Part shown: positions 44,306 to 53,817 of the stretch, one piece after another
Position numbering within the stretch: position 1 is the stretch's first letter
Layout of the letters: every line of letters starts with the position of its first letter
NCBI RefSeq assembly: GCF_007830545.1
Contig: NZ_VLLF01000010.1
Location: forward strand, 124,001-188,000
Reading direction: 5' to 3'
Length of the DNA: 64,000 nt
DNA from: Roseibium hamelinense
GTDB lineage: Bacteria > Pseudomonadota > Alphaproteobacteria > Rhizobiales > Stappiaceae
Notes under the pieces: model-generated
Told to the model about the DNA's origin: nothing
Seen by the model: only the letters and a program-made list of their open reading frames with translations
The model's database searches: none
Program-made: the position numbers and the translations under genes

Positions 44306-44894
44306 GCAGTCGCAAAATGCAGCCAACCCGGCGGGAAAATTGGGACCAGGACGGCTGGTGCTCGTTGTCGGCCCGAGCGGCGCCGGCAAAGACACACTGC
44401 TGGACGGTTTGAGAACAAGACTTTCAGAATGCGAACATGTGTATTTTGCCCGCCGGATGATCACACGGGCAGCCAATGCTGCCACTGAGAATCACGGCAC
44501 ACTTTCAGAAGCAGAATATGACCGCCTGTCTGGAGATGGAAACATTGCCCTGTGCTGGCGGGCCCACGGTCTTGGATATGTTCTACCGGCTGAGTGCGAT
44601 ACTAAGATCCGCAACGGATATACCGTGATAGCCAACGGGTCCCGGCGCGCGCTCCCCAAGGCATTTGAAAAGTACTTGAACCCGAAAGTGATCCTGATCA
44701 CCGCGCCGATCCCGGTGCTTGCGGCCAGGCTCGCCCAGCGCGGACGCGAAACCCGGACAGAAATCGAAGCGCGGCTTTCCCAAGCATCGCTCGAGCTAGA
44801 AGGGATTCCCGGGCTGATCCGGATCGAGAACACCGGCACGGTCGATCAGGGTGTGAACGCCATACTTCAAGCTTTGGGCTACGCCAACGGATAG
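44295..44894 (+). CDS. phnN: Ribose 1,5-bisphosphate phosphokinase PhnN
   Basis: A 199-residue guanylate-kinase-like enzyme that makes PRPP from ribose 1,5-bisphosphate. Walker A VGPSGAGKDT is followed by the kinase lid with ARRMITR. The start is probably GTG 44,295, inside the end of phnM (11-base overlap), because GAAGGA lies just upstream; a TTG follows at once. Last gene of the operon. It converges with the AsmA gene, 21 bases away. Confidence 0.9.
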   Translation: MLPEQSQNAANPAGKLGPGRLVLVVGPSGAGKDTLLDGLRTRLSECEHVYFARRMITRAANAATENHGTLSEAEYDRLSGDGNIALCWRAHGLGYVLPAECDTKIRNGYTVIANGSRRALPKAFEKYLNPKVILITAPIPVLAARLAQRGRETRTEIEARLSQASLELEGIPGLIRIENTGTVDQGVNAILQALGYANG

Positions 44895-44915
44895 GCGAAA
44901 GCTGGCATGCCGAAT

Positions 44916-47795
44916 TCACTGTTGCTGTTCGGTCTCGCTATTCCTACGCCCGCCAAACACGTTGCCAAGCAGCCCGGACGGAAGGCCAAACCCTTCCTCG
45001 ACCGCCTTCAAAACCTCCTGATCATTGACTTCGCCATCGATGACTTTCTGGACATCGATCTGCGAGTTTCCACCCGTCGCCCGGTTTATGATTTCATTGG
45101 CCGCGTCGACGAGCTGGTCTTCGGGCTGGTTTTTGATGATCTCAATAAGCTCGCCGCCCATGCCCTCAAGCTGCTTATAGGCTTCTGCAGGGTTTTCGAG
45201 GATACCTGCAATGTCAGGGTAGATACTGGGCCGGTCCCAGGATCCCTTGATCAGGATTGGCACGCCAAGTCCGGCGAGCTTTTTGTCCTCGCCTTTTTTG
45301 CGCGGGACCGGCGCCTGCCCCTGCAGGGTCGGTACAATCCTCGGCTCCACTCTCCAATCCAAAACCTCTGCAGGAATGTCAGTCATGCCCGCGCCTGTCA
45401 TCCGCACCAGCGGGCCAACCATGGCCAAGTCTTCGGAAATCGCGATGCCGTTGGTGATATTGAATGAGGCACTTAGTGAGCTGAAATCCGTTTTTTGATC
45501 CCGGTTTTCCTGCCAGCCCAAAAGGGTTTCCACAGACAGACCGCGAACCATTTTCGGAAGATTGATCCCGCGTATTGCACCATCGGCAAACGAGAATTGG
45601 GCTGCACCGTTCAAGCCGGAAACCAATTGTTGTTGCGAGGCGCCGGAAGACGTCACATCAAGGTCAATCGATGCAATCCCCTCAAGCCATTCGAAATCCG
45701 CAGCATCTCGGAGAACGGGAAAAGCTTGCACTCCATTGAGCGCAAAATTCGCGGCAACGCTCGGAAGCGCCGCCGCTCCGTTCAAAACCACCTGACCGCT
45801 GCCACTGCCATCGTAGAGCGACAGCTCCTGCAGATTCGCTGTCAGAACACCGCTCCTAATTGTGGCGGACAACACACTCCGGCCTATCGAGATTTCGTCC
45901 CAGCGGATCTCTTCCGCACTGACTTTAAAGTCGACATCCACTGCGCTTAGCCCAGAAAAATCGATTGGCTGGGCACTCCAGCCGGTTGAGCCGATTTGAG
46001 ATGAAGTGGCGGAGTTGTGTTGATCTTCGTTGGTGTTTTTTCTAGAGCCTAGGCTGCTTTTTCCCAGATATGGATCAAGGACCAGGCGAGTCAGCCGCAG
46101 GTCACCCTCAACTGTCGGCTTTGCACCAAAGGTCACCCGGCCTTGGGCCTGCCCGGAGGTTTCGTCTAGCGTAAAGCTGGTTTCCTCAAAACTGAGCGCG
46201 CTCGGCTCAACCGTGAAAAGACCCGCCGCCTTAAAACGCTGCAGTCCACTGCCGTCGGCCACTGGCTGCCCCATCCAGGCAAGCAGATTCCTAAGGCTCT
46301 GCGTCTCGACCGTAACCGCACCGTCCAAACCGCCGGACGCCGAAGCTGTTCCAACAAATCCAAAACTGACGCGTTTGCCTTTCACGCTCGCAGAAACCGG
46401 CGCAGCCATACCAGCAAGGATTGGTGCTGGCGTAGCGCCACCGGTTATCGTGAAGGCTTCGTCTCGCCAGGAGAACGTTCCGGACAGATCCACCGGATTT
46501 GAGAAACCTGCGAGCACCAAATTCAAGTTGATATTCTCAAGACGGTCCGCCAAAGGATCGCCAACGGCCTCCGACAGTCCAAGTCCCTCTACAGTCCCAC
46601 CTTGAACATCGACGCGACCTCGCACATCCATCGTTCCAAGGATCATGGCCGCATCACCCCCCCTGGCCCTGACCGCAAGGTCAGCCTCCAGAGTTCCGGA
46701 TGCCGGGTAGCTTTGACCTGCAAGTGCCAGAAGGTCCGCCAGCGACCCGTCCTTCATAACAAAACGCCCGGAATAGGAAGGGATTTCCGAAGACAGATCG
46801 GCGTCCAATGCACCCGTAAGAGCAAGACTACCAAGGGATGCGGAAAAATCACTGAGCTGCGCAGCCGCCTGCGTTCCCGTGATTTTCGACGCCAGCGAGA
46901 ATGCCCCTGGATCGACGGGAAGCGCCGTACCCACAACGGCAGCGAGGTTTTGGACTGAGGGACCCTGCCCGCCAATCTCGAGATCGAGCTGAAGTGGTGT
47001 TAGGCCCACCTTGCCCTTTGCAAACACCTCCGCCTCTGCAGCGGCCAGTGTGACGGCCAATTCAGTGACTTTCCCTTGAGAAAACGCAATCGGATCAATC
47101 AATGCCCCTGAAATCCGGACTTCCTCGCCGTTCCAATCAAAAGAAGCATCAACGGTCACCTCGCCGGTGAGGTCGGGCGCAGATAACTCTGCGTTCAGGC
47201 CGCCCAGTTTCACTTGATGACCGTCCCGAAGGTCCAGATATGTTAGGTGACCGTTTGATATGGTGAAACGGTCGACACCGACACGCTCCAAAAATTGGTT
47301 GGCGTTTGCGACTGCCTCTTCTGCGTTTTCAGGCTCGTTGGATACGATCGGCTCAATGTCGTCACCAGCAGCCTCGGCCGCAGCACGTGCCAAGGCGTCC
47401 TCCAACCGTTTGCGAGGTGCCCAGCTGGTCTTTCCTTGCTGGCTGACTTCCAAAAGGATTTCGGGATTTGAAAGCGTGATTCCCGTGACGTTGATATCGC
47501 CCCCCAAGAGGGCTGACCAAGTCAGGCCGAATTCAATTTTGTCTGCCTTGGCAAACTCAATACCGTCGGCGCCCGCCTCGCCAGACATACCAACTTTTTC
47601 AGCAACCAACGTAAATTGAGGGATCAAGGAAAGGCTCACGGGCCCATCAAGCCGTAGCCGCCAGCCAGAGGCGCGCTCGACCTGTGTAATGACCTGAGCC
47701 TTGATCGTGTCTTTTGGCAGCAGGAAAGGCGCCACGACCACAATCGTTGCAAGCACAAAGAAGAGTGAGCCAAGTCCTATTATCAGCCGCCGCAT
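44916..47795 (-). CDS. AsmA-family envelope protein
   Basis: A 959-residue protein anchored by one N-terminal membrane segment (IGLGSLFFVLATIVVVAPFLL) and otherwise periplasmic. It has the AsmA N-terminal pattern (YPFLLPKD-like start, GVSLSLIPQFTLVAEKVGMS, and ALLGGDINVTGITLSNPEILLE) and the C-terminal AsmA domain ending in QAPVPRKKGEDKKLAGLGVPILIKGSWDRPSIYPD. Such proteins bridge inner and outer membrane lipid traffic. ATG 47,795 has GGGGA upstream; a GTG at 47,822 is possible. It converges with phnN and lies downstream of the iron operon. Confidence 0.9.
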   Translation of the reverse strand: MRRLIIGLGSLFFVLATIVVVAPFLLPKDTIKAQVITQVERASGWRLRLDGPVSLSLIPQFTLVAEKVGMSGEAGADGIEFAKADKIEFGLTWSALLGGDINVTGITLSNPEILLEVSQQGKTSWAPRKRLEDALARAAAEAAGDDIEPIVSNEPENAEEAVANANQFLERVGVDRFTISNGHLTYLDLRDGHQVKLGGLNAELSAPDLTGEVTVDASFDWNGEEVRISGALIDPIAFSQGKVTELAVTLAAAEAEVFAKGKVGLTPLQLDLEIGGQGPSVQNLAAVVGTALPVDPGAFSLASKITGTQAAAQLSDFSASLGSLALTGALDADLSSEIPSYSGRFVMKDGSLADLLALAGQSYPASGTLEADLAVRARGGDAAMILGTMDVRGRVDVQGGTVEGLGLSEAVGDPLADRLENINLNLVLAGFSNPVDLSGTFSWRDEAFTITGGATPAPILAGMAAPVSASVKGKRVSFGFVGTASASGGLDGAVTVETQSLRNLLAWMGQPVADGSGLQRFKAAGLFTVEPSALSFEETSFTLDETSGQAQGRVTFGAKPTVEGDLRLTRLVLDPYLGKSSLGSRKNTNEDQHNSATSSQIGSTGWSAQPIDFSGLSAVDVDFKVSAEEIRWDEISIGRSVLSATIRSGVLTANLQELSLYDGSGSGQVVLNGAAALPSVAANFALNGVQAFPVLRDAADFEWLEGIASIDLDVTSSGASQQQLVSGLNGAAQFSFADGAIRGINLPKMVRGLSVETLLGWQENRDQKTDFSSLSASFNITNGIAISEDLAMVGPLVRMTGAGMTDIPAEVLDWRVEPRIVPTLQGQAPVPRKKGEDKKLAGLGVPILIKGSWDRPSIYPDIAGILENPAEAYKQLEGMGGELIEIIKNQPEDQLVDAANEIINRATGGNSQIDVQKVIDGEVNDQEVLKAVEEGFGLPSGLLGNVFGGRRNSETEQQQ

Positions 47796-47906
47796 GCGCA
47801 GGTCCCCAATCGCGATTCGCACGCAGTCTACCGCTGCGCCCTCCTGACCCCAAGAGCAGGACCGACACTGATGCCCGATTTTGGCAGGAGCGAGATTATC
47901 CGGTGT

Positions 47907-49064
47907 CTAGATCACGAAAAGGTGGTTGTCCCAAGCTACCCCAGCCGGTCTCATCAGAACTTGCGGTCGATCTTCAGGATGCTCCAGAGCGTGCAATGCA
48001 CCAGTTCCGTCCGAAATCATGAAGCCGGTGTTGCCAAGCGGCGCAACCCCGCAACCATCTTCAACTGCTTGTGTTCCTAAAAATGCCCCGTCAGCCGCAT
48101 TCCAGAACAGGATCTGCCCACCCCTTGGGGCTGAAGTCGCAATCACGTTGCCCGACCGATTTGCTGTGACCGATCCAATATAGTTTTTCAAACGCTCGCT
48201 CAGTGATGTTGGGACCTGATACAAAACTGGAGTTTCCTGCTCTGACAACCGGCAAACAAGCGGAGGAGTCTCGCTCTCGCTTCCCTCGAATTGCCCGCCG
48301 ACCCAGATCCGCCCAGCGTCGTCCTGAGCCATATGTCGGAGCGACAATTGGTGCATATCTCGATCAAGCACCTGTTTTGCCTTAAGGGCACCAGTGTCCG
48401 AATCCAGGAAAACAATCGATGGCGCCATTGTCGGCAGATTCAGCTTTTCGCGCGGTCGCGCAGGATGAGTTTCGATGCCGCCATTTGCGACGATTAGTGT
48501 CCGGCCGTCAGGGGAAAGCAAAATATCATGAGGCCCCACACCAAAGGTGTCCAACTCGCCAATCCGATGGACGGATGCGCCGCTTGCATCGTACACGCCT
48601 ACGACACCCCGCGCTTGATCGAAGTCGTTTTCGACCGCATAGATCAGCCGGCCGTCCTTTGAAAAACAACCGTGCCCGTAAAAATGCCGACCGGCCGCTG
48701 CTTGGATAACAAGCGGAGCGGTGTTTTCAAAAGGGGCAATTACCAAGGCGACCGTCCCGGGCCGGCGCGCAAAGGCGACAAGTCGTGTGCGATCAGGCGC
48801 TACGGCAATGCCGTGCCCCCGCACGGGCAGTGGAACCATGGCCAGCACAAAACCTGCGTCATCTGTCAGCGCTATCGCATAGCTTCCGTCTGCCTCCCGT
48901 CTCGCACTCGCGAACATCGGTGTTTCGAGCGCACCCAAATCCAACAGCGAACCGGCAAATGCGGCACGAACCGGCGCAAACAACGAAACTGGAGCCAAAC
49001 TGCCCAGCGCACGAAGCAAATTGCGCCGCGAAACAACTACACGGTCAGTCGCCATCAAGGGCAT
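47907..49064 (-). CDS. DUF1513 protein, Tat-exported, last gene of the iron operon
   Basis: A 385-residue protein of the DUF1513 family, predicted beta-propeller. The N-terminus carries a twin-arginine signal (SRRNLLRALGSLAPVSLFAPVRAAFA), so it is exported folded. Repeats such as FSKDGRLIYAVENDFD, LSPDGRTLIVANGG and QTPV-type strands fit a propeller. The ATG has GGAGGG just upstream and overlaps the end of the imelysin gene by 20 bases. In other bacteria it accompanies imelysins in iron uptake. Confidence 0.88.
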   Translation of the reverse strand: MPLMATDRVVVSRRNLLRALGSLAPVSLFAPVRAAFAGSLLDLGALETPMFASARREADGSYAIALTDDAGFVLAMVPLPVRGHGIAVAPDRTRLVAFARRPGTVALVIAPFENTAPLVIQAAAGRHFYGHGCFSKDGRLIYAVENDFDQARGVVGVYDASGASVHRIGELDTFGVGPHDILLSPDGRTLIVANGGIETHPARPREKLNLPTMAPSIVFLDSDTGALKAKQVLDRDMHQLSLRHMAQDDAGRIWVGGQFEGSESETPPLVCRLSEQETPVLYQVPTSLSERLKNYIGSVTANRSGNVIATSAPRGGQILFWNAADGAFLGTQAVEDGCGVAPLGNTGFMISDGTGALHALEHPEDRPQVLMRPAGVAWDNHLFVI

Positions 49065-50145
49065 TGAACCCTCCAGAGAGCGCGAGGGCTGGAGACAGCT
49101 GGTTGGACAATGCGCTTTTTGCGCCGCTTAAACCATAAACCGCGGCATTCATTTTTCCGAACGCTTCAGGTGTTGTCAGGCTTTCGCGCACAGGTACGGG
49201 AATATCTACAAGCAGCCTGATCACATTGCGAAGCTCAAAATCGAGGCCTCGAACGATGTAGACGTCCGCCCCGATCAGGTATGCGTCAAACCCGGCAGAA
49301 GCGATTGCATTCCGTATGCCGCGGACCTGAGCAATTAAGTAGCCTAAGCCATTTTTGGAACGCGAAAACGGAATCCGGTGCGGTTTGGAGCTTTCCGGGT
49401 GTTCACCCAGCGCCGGCAGAATATCCTGGTCCTTGATGACCACAACTCCGGTCGTCAAGGCATTGAACATCGTTTCAAGCGCTTCCTTGGGATTTCGGAT
49501 ATGACTGTCATTTGCGTCGGGAGAAAGCAGGGTTTTGCTGAAGCCTTGCGGGTCGTACCAGGCCGCCTTGGTATCCTGAGCGATTTGAAGGACGTTTTCG
49601 CCAATCGCGCGTGCGTAATTGCAAGTGAAAGATGGTTGCGCCTCGTCACCCCCAAGCGTGACATTCCCAACTTTGTCGAACGCAATCAGTTCCAAAGCGC
49701 CAAGCCCTTGGACGGCGACACTCTTGCCGGAAAGGGTCTTAGCACTGGTAACCTTATCGTCCTCGGAAGCTAGTATCTTCCTCAATTGTCTTTCCGTGAT
49801 GCCGCGGGGGTCCGGAAGAAATGCCAGCCGTGAAAGCCGGTTTTCTTCCGCAAGCGGACCGAAACGCAGAAAGGAGATGCCGCCGAATGCATCGACCACA
49901 TTCCCATATGCCGAGGCGAAAGCGGCTCTGGTTTGGTCATTCGGCGCTGCGCAGACGGCATTGATTGCCGAAGGAAGCGTGGCAGCTTGATCTGCAAAGT
50001 TTGCAGATGCAGGACGTACATATCCTTCTATTAGATGCGCAACCAATCCCCGGTATTCCACGGGTGTGGGTTCCGAAGCAGCTGCGGGCGCACAGATGAA
50101 AGCCGACCAAACCGTAACAGACGCAATGAAGGAACGGACACTCAT
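49045..50145 (-). CDS. Second imelysin-family protein of the iron operon
   Basis: A 366-residue periplasmic protein with signal peptide (MSVRSFIASVTVWSAFICAPAAA). It belongs to the imelysin/insulin-cleaving family in the variant with GLGALE (VQGLGALELIAFD) in place of the metal-binding GxHxxE motif. This variant regularly follows the di-haem oxidase gene. The start overlaps the stop of that gene (ATGA). Probably handles iron or associates with the first imelysin. Confidence 0.87.
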   Translation of the reverse strand: MSVRSFIASVTVWSAFICAPAAASEPTPVEYRGLVAHLIEGYVRPASANFADQAATLPSAINAVCAAPNDQTRAAFASAYGNVVDAFGGISFLRFGPLAEENRLSRLAFLPDPRGITERQLRKILASEDDKVTSAKTLSGKSVAVQGLGALELIAFDKVGNVTLGGDEAQPSFTCNYARAIGENVLQIAQDTKAAWYDPQGFSKTLLSPDANDSHIRNPKEALETMFNALTTGVVVIKDQDILPALGEHPESSKPHRIPFSRSKNGLGYLIAQVRGIRNAIASAGFDAYLIGADVYIVRGLDFELRNVIRLLVDIPVPVRESLTTPEAFGKMNAAVYGLSGAKSALSNQLSPALALSGGFNALDGD

Positions 50146-51662
50146 AACGACTCCAAAAATGCAATCAGGGCCTTGCGATCTGCTGGCTCCATGTTGGTGA
50201 CCTTGTCCCGCGCCATCGCCGCTTCTCCGCCATGCCACAACACGGCCTCCAACAAACTCTGTGCCCGGCCGTCGTGCATGAATCGCGTATGATCATTGAC
50301 GGTCTCGGTCAAGCCAATGCCCCAGAGCGGCGGGGTCTGCCATTCCCGGCCAGTCGCATCACCAACCGGCCTGCCATCCGCCAAATCCTCACCCATATCG
50401 TGTAGAAGCAAATCCGTGTAGGGCCAGATCAGCTGGAATCGGTGCGCCGGATTTTCTGCATGCCGGCTGGTTACATATTTCGGCCTATGGCAAGAAGCAC
50501 ATCCGACATCGTGAAACAGCTGCTTGCCTCGCAAGACCTCCGGGCTGTCAACGTTCCGGCGCAAGGGAACAGCCAGATTTTCGGAATAGAATGTCACCAG
50601 ATCCAAAACAGGATCCGGCGCTTCGGTTGGCCCAAGATGCTCCTGGTCGCCATGCGGCATTTCCCGGCAATTTTGTTGAGCCTCGGTGCAGTCCCCCCAA
50701 GGTGCCGGCTTGTCTGGTGATCCAATCCCGATGTCGCCTGAAAAAGCACCTGCTGTTTGCGAACGGATCGTCGGATTCGATGCCTTCCAGCCGAACCGCC
50801 CGATGACCAGATCGCCGGTATTCGGGTCACGCACATAGCTGACCTTGCCCGATATGCCATCACCATCAAGATCGTGGGGATCCGCGAGCGCTTCTATGTC
50901 CCCAGCGTGAATGGCTTGCAACAAGCCCAACCCAATCATTGGCGGCGCAACCCTTGGAGATATCAAAGTGCCCGGATGCATGTCGCCATACCCAAGATCC
51001 CGTAGGGCATAGACAGGTTTTTTTAGGACAACGTCCTCTTCACCTTTCAAAGAGACGATAATGTCCTGATAGCTGATATCAAACCGGCCTTCGGCTGGCA
51101 GCCCGGGCACGGCAAATGCTTGGAATTGCCCGCCATAGGTCGGCTCCGGGATGCTTAAGAGCTCCTTTGTCTCCAAGGCAGCAAGGTGCGCGGCAGTTTG
51201 CGGTGGTATTGAAAGACGCAGAAACAGCGAGACCGCTTCTTCACCAGGGCGCGGTGGACGCCCGCGGCCGTCCTTTAAATGGCACCCCTGGCAGGACCTT
51301 GCGTTGTAGAGGGGGCCAAGACCATCAGAAGCGAGAGTGGAAGACGGCGAAGAGGCCCACATTTTTTTAAAAAGGCCGTTGCCAACCTTAAAAGTCTGCT
51401 CCTCTTCGAAGGTGAGGTTCGAGTTCGAGTGGGAAAACGCGTCCCGGTTGATGCGCTTTTTCGATGTCCCGGCGCCGCCGGCCATCGGTTCAAACAATTC
51501 TGCTTTTGAAAAGTCGTTTGGCAACACAAGCACCGACGCCGCTTTGGCACGATCTGTTGTGTTCAGATCATCTCGATGAGAGAGCGGGTCGGCCCCTTGC
51601 GCAGGTGCCAAGGTGACCACAATAAGCGCCCAGACAGACGCACCAAAAAACCATCTTGTCAT
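50142..51662 (-). CDS. Di-haem cytochrome c oxidoreductase (DUF1111 type)
   Basis: A 506-residue periplasmic c-type cytochrome with a signal peptide. Two haem-binding motifs are visible: CQGCH in NARSCQGCHLKDGRG (about residue 120) and CASCH in HDVGCASCHRPKY. The DUF1111 di-haem oxidoreductase family is related to MauG/cytochrome c peroxidase and occurs with imelysins, where it may oxidise iron during uptake. ATG 51,662 is chosen; a GTG upstream exists. A strong hairpin stands in the gap before it. Confidence 0.88.
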   Translation of the reverse strand: MTRWFFGASVWALIVVTLAPAQGADPLSHRDDLNTTDRAKAASVLVLPNDFSKAELFEPMAGGAGTSKKRINRDAFSHSNSNLTFEEEQTFKVGNGLFKKMWASSPSSTLASDGLGPLYNARSCQGCHLKDGRGRPPRPGEEAVSLFLRLSIPPQTAAHLAALETKELLSIPEPTYGGQFQAFAVPGLPAEGRFDISYQDIIVSLKGEEDVVLKKPVYALRDLGYGDMHPGTLISPRVAPPMIGLGLLQAIHAGDIEALADPHDLDGDGISGKVSYVRDPNTGDLVIGRFGWKASNPTIRSQTAGAFSGDIGIGSPDKPAPWGDCTEAQQNCREMPHGDQEHLGPTEAPDPVLDLVTFYSENLAVPLRRNVDSPEVLRGKQLFHDVGCASCHRPKYVTSRHAENPAHRFQLIWPYTDLLLHDMGEDLADGRPVGDATGREWQTPPLWGIGLTETVNDHTRFMHDGRAQSLLEAVLWHGGEAAMARDKVTNMEPADRKALIAFLESL

Positions 51663-51737
51663 GACAACATGACCAATATGTTCGCATCCAAAAACCACCG
51701 TTCAGCGCCCCTCCCGCGCTAAAAGGCCAGCTGAAAA

Positions 51738-51761
51738 GCCAGCGGCCATGTGGCCGCTGGC
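51738..51761 (-). terminator. Hairpin between the first imelysin gene and the di-haem gene
   Basis: GCCAGCGGCCA (51,738-51,748) pairs perfectly with 51,751-51,761. On the minus strand it is followed by TTTT. It lies 9 bases after the irpA-like stop and may reduce transcription of the downstream genes. Confidence 0.7.
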
Positions 51762-51769
51762 ATGATTTT

Positions 51770-53017
51770 TTACTGGAAGACTGCAGTCGGGTTATCGAGG
51801 CTATCAGAGCCTTCAAATGCGATATCTTCCAGTTCGAGGATTTTCACCACTCGCTCGATGGAGCGCGTCTGATCGACAAGCGCATCAATCGCCGCTTGAA
51901 CAACCGCGTTGCCCTCATCATTGCCTTCGCCAATCATTTGGTCATAGGCCTCACCCCCTTCGGCGCGTTTTTTCATCGCTTCGAAAGCCGCGAGAGTGGC
52001 CCCCAACTTGGCGTCCATTTCCTTGGCGAGGTCGGCGTCTTTTTCGGCAATCAGGTTCGCCAGAGAAGCCCCCTCGATGTCGCCATAGGCGCCGTAGTAA
52101 ACATTCCGTATGCCAACGACGTCATTGTAGTGTGACATGTGCGTATTGTCCGAGAAACAATCATGTTCCTCTTCCGGGTCATGCAGCATCAGGCCGAGCT
52201 TCATGCGCTCACCAGCTAATTCGCCATACGAAAGGGAGCCCATACCGGTGAGAATGGTGGCGAGACCGCCAGCCTCCCCTTTTTCGGCCAATTCCGCGCG
52301 GGCATCACCACCCGGAGCCCAGGCTGCCGCCATTTCTTCCAAATCCGTGATCAGAAGATCAGTGACAGCCTTCAAATACTGGATCCGGCGCTCGCAATTG
52401 CCACCGGTGCAGTTGTCAGGATCGAAGTCGGTTGCCGGACGACTACCAGCTCCGGCATCCGTCCCATTAAGATCCTGGCCCCAGAGTAGGAACTCAATCG
52501 CATGATAACCCGTCGCGACATTCGCCTCGACTTCGCCAGCTTCCTGGAGTTTTCCTGCAAGGAGTTCCGGCGTAATCTCAGTTGCGTCAACCGTTTCGCC
52601 GCCCACCTTTAGTATTGGATTGGCGATAATGTTTGCCGCGTAGTACGCATTTTCTTCGGATTCGGTTCCATAGGATGCATCGACATAATCGATCAGACCT
52701 TCATCCAACGGCCACGCGTTGACCTTGCCTTCCCAGTCATCCACGATTGCATTGCCAAAACGGAAGACTTCGGTTTGCTGGTAAGGATTGCGGGCCTCAA
52801 TCCAAGCGGCACGCGCAGCAGCAAGCGTATCATCGCTCGGGTTTGCGACCAGAGACTCGACTGCAGCCCTAAGGTTTTTGGCCGTCTCCAGGGAGTCCTG
52901 ATATTTGGCCTGCGCGATATCGCTATAGGTTGTCAGGATTTCTGAAGGTGTGTCTGCCATTGCAGGCAATGCGACGAGGGCAGATGCCGCGAGGAAGCCG
53001 ATCTTCAACTGTTTCAT
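51770..53017 (-). CDS. irpA: Imelysin-family iron-regulated protein (IrpA-like)
   Basis: A 415-residue periplasmic protein of the M75/imelysin family, homologous to cyanobacterial IrpA and to the EfeO iron-binding domain. A signal peptide (KIGFLAASALVALPAMA) is followed by two helical repeats. The metal motif GxHxxE is GYHAIEFLLWGQDLNGTDAGAGSRPATDF. AGGAA lies before the ATG. The gene follows a Cys-rich protein gene by 49 bases and heads the imelysin/di-haem/imelysin/DUF1513 operon. Regulation by iron is supported by upstream boxes. Confidence 0.92.
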   Translation of the reverse strand: MKQLKIGFLAASALVALPAMADTPSEILTTYSDIAQAKYQDSLETAKNLRAAVESLVANPSDDTLAAARAAWIEARNPYQQTEVFRFGNAIVDDWEGKVNAWPLDEGLIDYVDASYGTESEENAYYAANIIANPILKVGGETVDATEITPELLAGKLQEAGEVEANVATGYHAIEFLLWGQDLNGTDAGAGSRPATDFDPDNCTGGNCERRIQYLKAVTDLLITDLEEMAAAWAPGGDARAELAEKGEAGGLATILTGMGSLSYGELAGERMKLGLMLHDPEEEHDCFSDNTHMSHYNDVVGIRNVYYGAYGDIEGASLANLIAEKDADLAKEMDAKLGATLAAFEAMKKRAEGGEAYDQMIGEGNDEGNAVVQAAIDALVDQTRSIERVVKILELEDIAFEGSDSLDNPTAVFQ

Positions 53018-53065
53018 GATGCAGTTCCTGTTTTGATTTACCGCACATTGCGGAGTTTTGAAGTT

Positions 53066-53557
53066 TCAGTGTTTTTGAATGAGCTTCTTGAGCGGACACT
53101 CAGCAAGCTGAAGTTCTTCGAGTGAGACCGGGCTAAGCTGAAGGTCGATTTCCATCAGCGCACCAGCAAGTGCATTGGCAGAATGAATGGTTGATGCAAG
53201 ACCAACGTCTTGAACCAAAAACTGCGCGATCGCTGCTGCCACATCCGTGTCCCCCGCCTGGCTGGCAGACACCAAAGCTGCGACCAAGCATTCGTCCTGG
53301 CATAAATTCGGACAGCCATACGGAAACACGCACATGGCCTGCTTTCCGAAAAGATGCAGATCGCGGGCATAGAATGACAGATCCGACAAGGGGTGCCGGG
53401 CCTTGGTTCGTCCAAGTTCGGCTTCAAACAGTTTGAGAACAAGCTCCCAGCAGCCATGATCTTTTGTGGCATAGCCAGACAGGCATCGGCGCACACCCTC
53501 GACCACCAACCGGTCGGGTTTGTGCGACATACGGATAGCTTGATGACCAGGCTTCAT
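53066..53557 (-). CDS. Cys-rich protein at the head of the iron operon
   Basis: A 163-residue soluble protein of unknown family. It includes CVFPYGCPNLCQDECLV, a cluster of four Cys spaced C-x5-C-x3-C-x3-C, suitable for metal or iron-sulphur binding, and other Cys at CWELV, CLSGY and AECPLKK. ATG 53,557 is preferred over TTG 53,566. It lies between the Irr/RirA-like boxes and irpA, in the same direction, so it is likely cotranscribed and iron-related. Confidence 0.6.
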   Translation of the reverse strand: MKPGHQAIRMSHKPDRLVVEGVRRCLSGYATKDHGCWELVLKLFEAELGRTKARHPLSDLSFYARDLHLFGKQAMCVFPYGCPNLCQDECLVAALVSASQAGDTDVAAAIAQFLVQDVGLASTIHSANALAGALMEIDLQLSPVSLEELQLAECPLKKLIQKH

Positions 53558-53611
53558 GACATCCAATTGGGTGCGTCGAAAAAGAGGTGATGCCCATGGG
53601 GAACCATTTTA

Positions 53612-53626
53612 TGAATATAATAGTCA
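53612..53626. promoter_or_regulatory. IRO-like box (RirA site)
   Basis: TGA-N9-TCA (53,612-53,614 and 53,624-53,626) matches the rhizobial iron-responsive operator bound by RirA. It stands upstream of the imelysin operon on the minus strand. Confidence 0.45.
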
Positions 53627-53652
53627 AGTAATTTTTTCAACAAAATCAGTAG

Positions 53653-53669
53653 TTTAGAATGATTCAAAA
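53653..53669. promoter_or_regulatory. ICE-like box (Irr site)
   Basis: TTTAGAA-TGA-TTCAAAA is one mismatch away from the Irr recognition consensus TTTAGAA-N3-TTCTAAA. It lies about 27 bases from the RirA-like site, in the divergent promoter of the iron operon. Confidence 0.5.
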
Positions 53670-53817
53670 CTGGAGTCTATCAGTCAATATTACGAATAAA
53701 TGTGTGTTGTTGTCAGATAAACCCCTGAATGCACTTCGTGAATACGAGGATTGCCGGAATGGAGTTTTACCCTTACTTTCCAGGCAACAATTGCAGCAAA
53801 CCAATGGAAAGTTCGGC

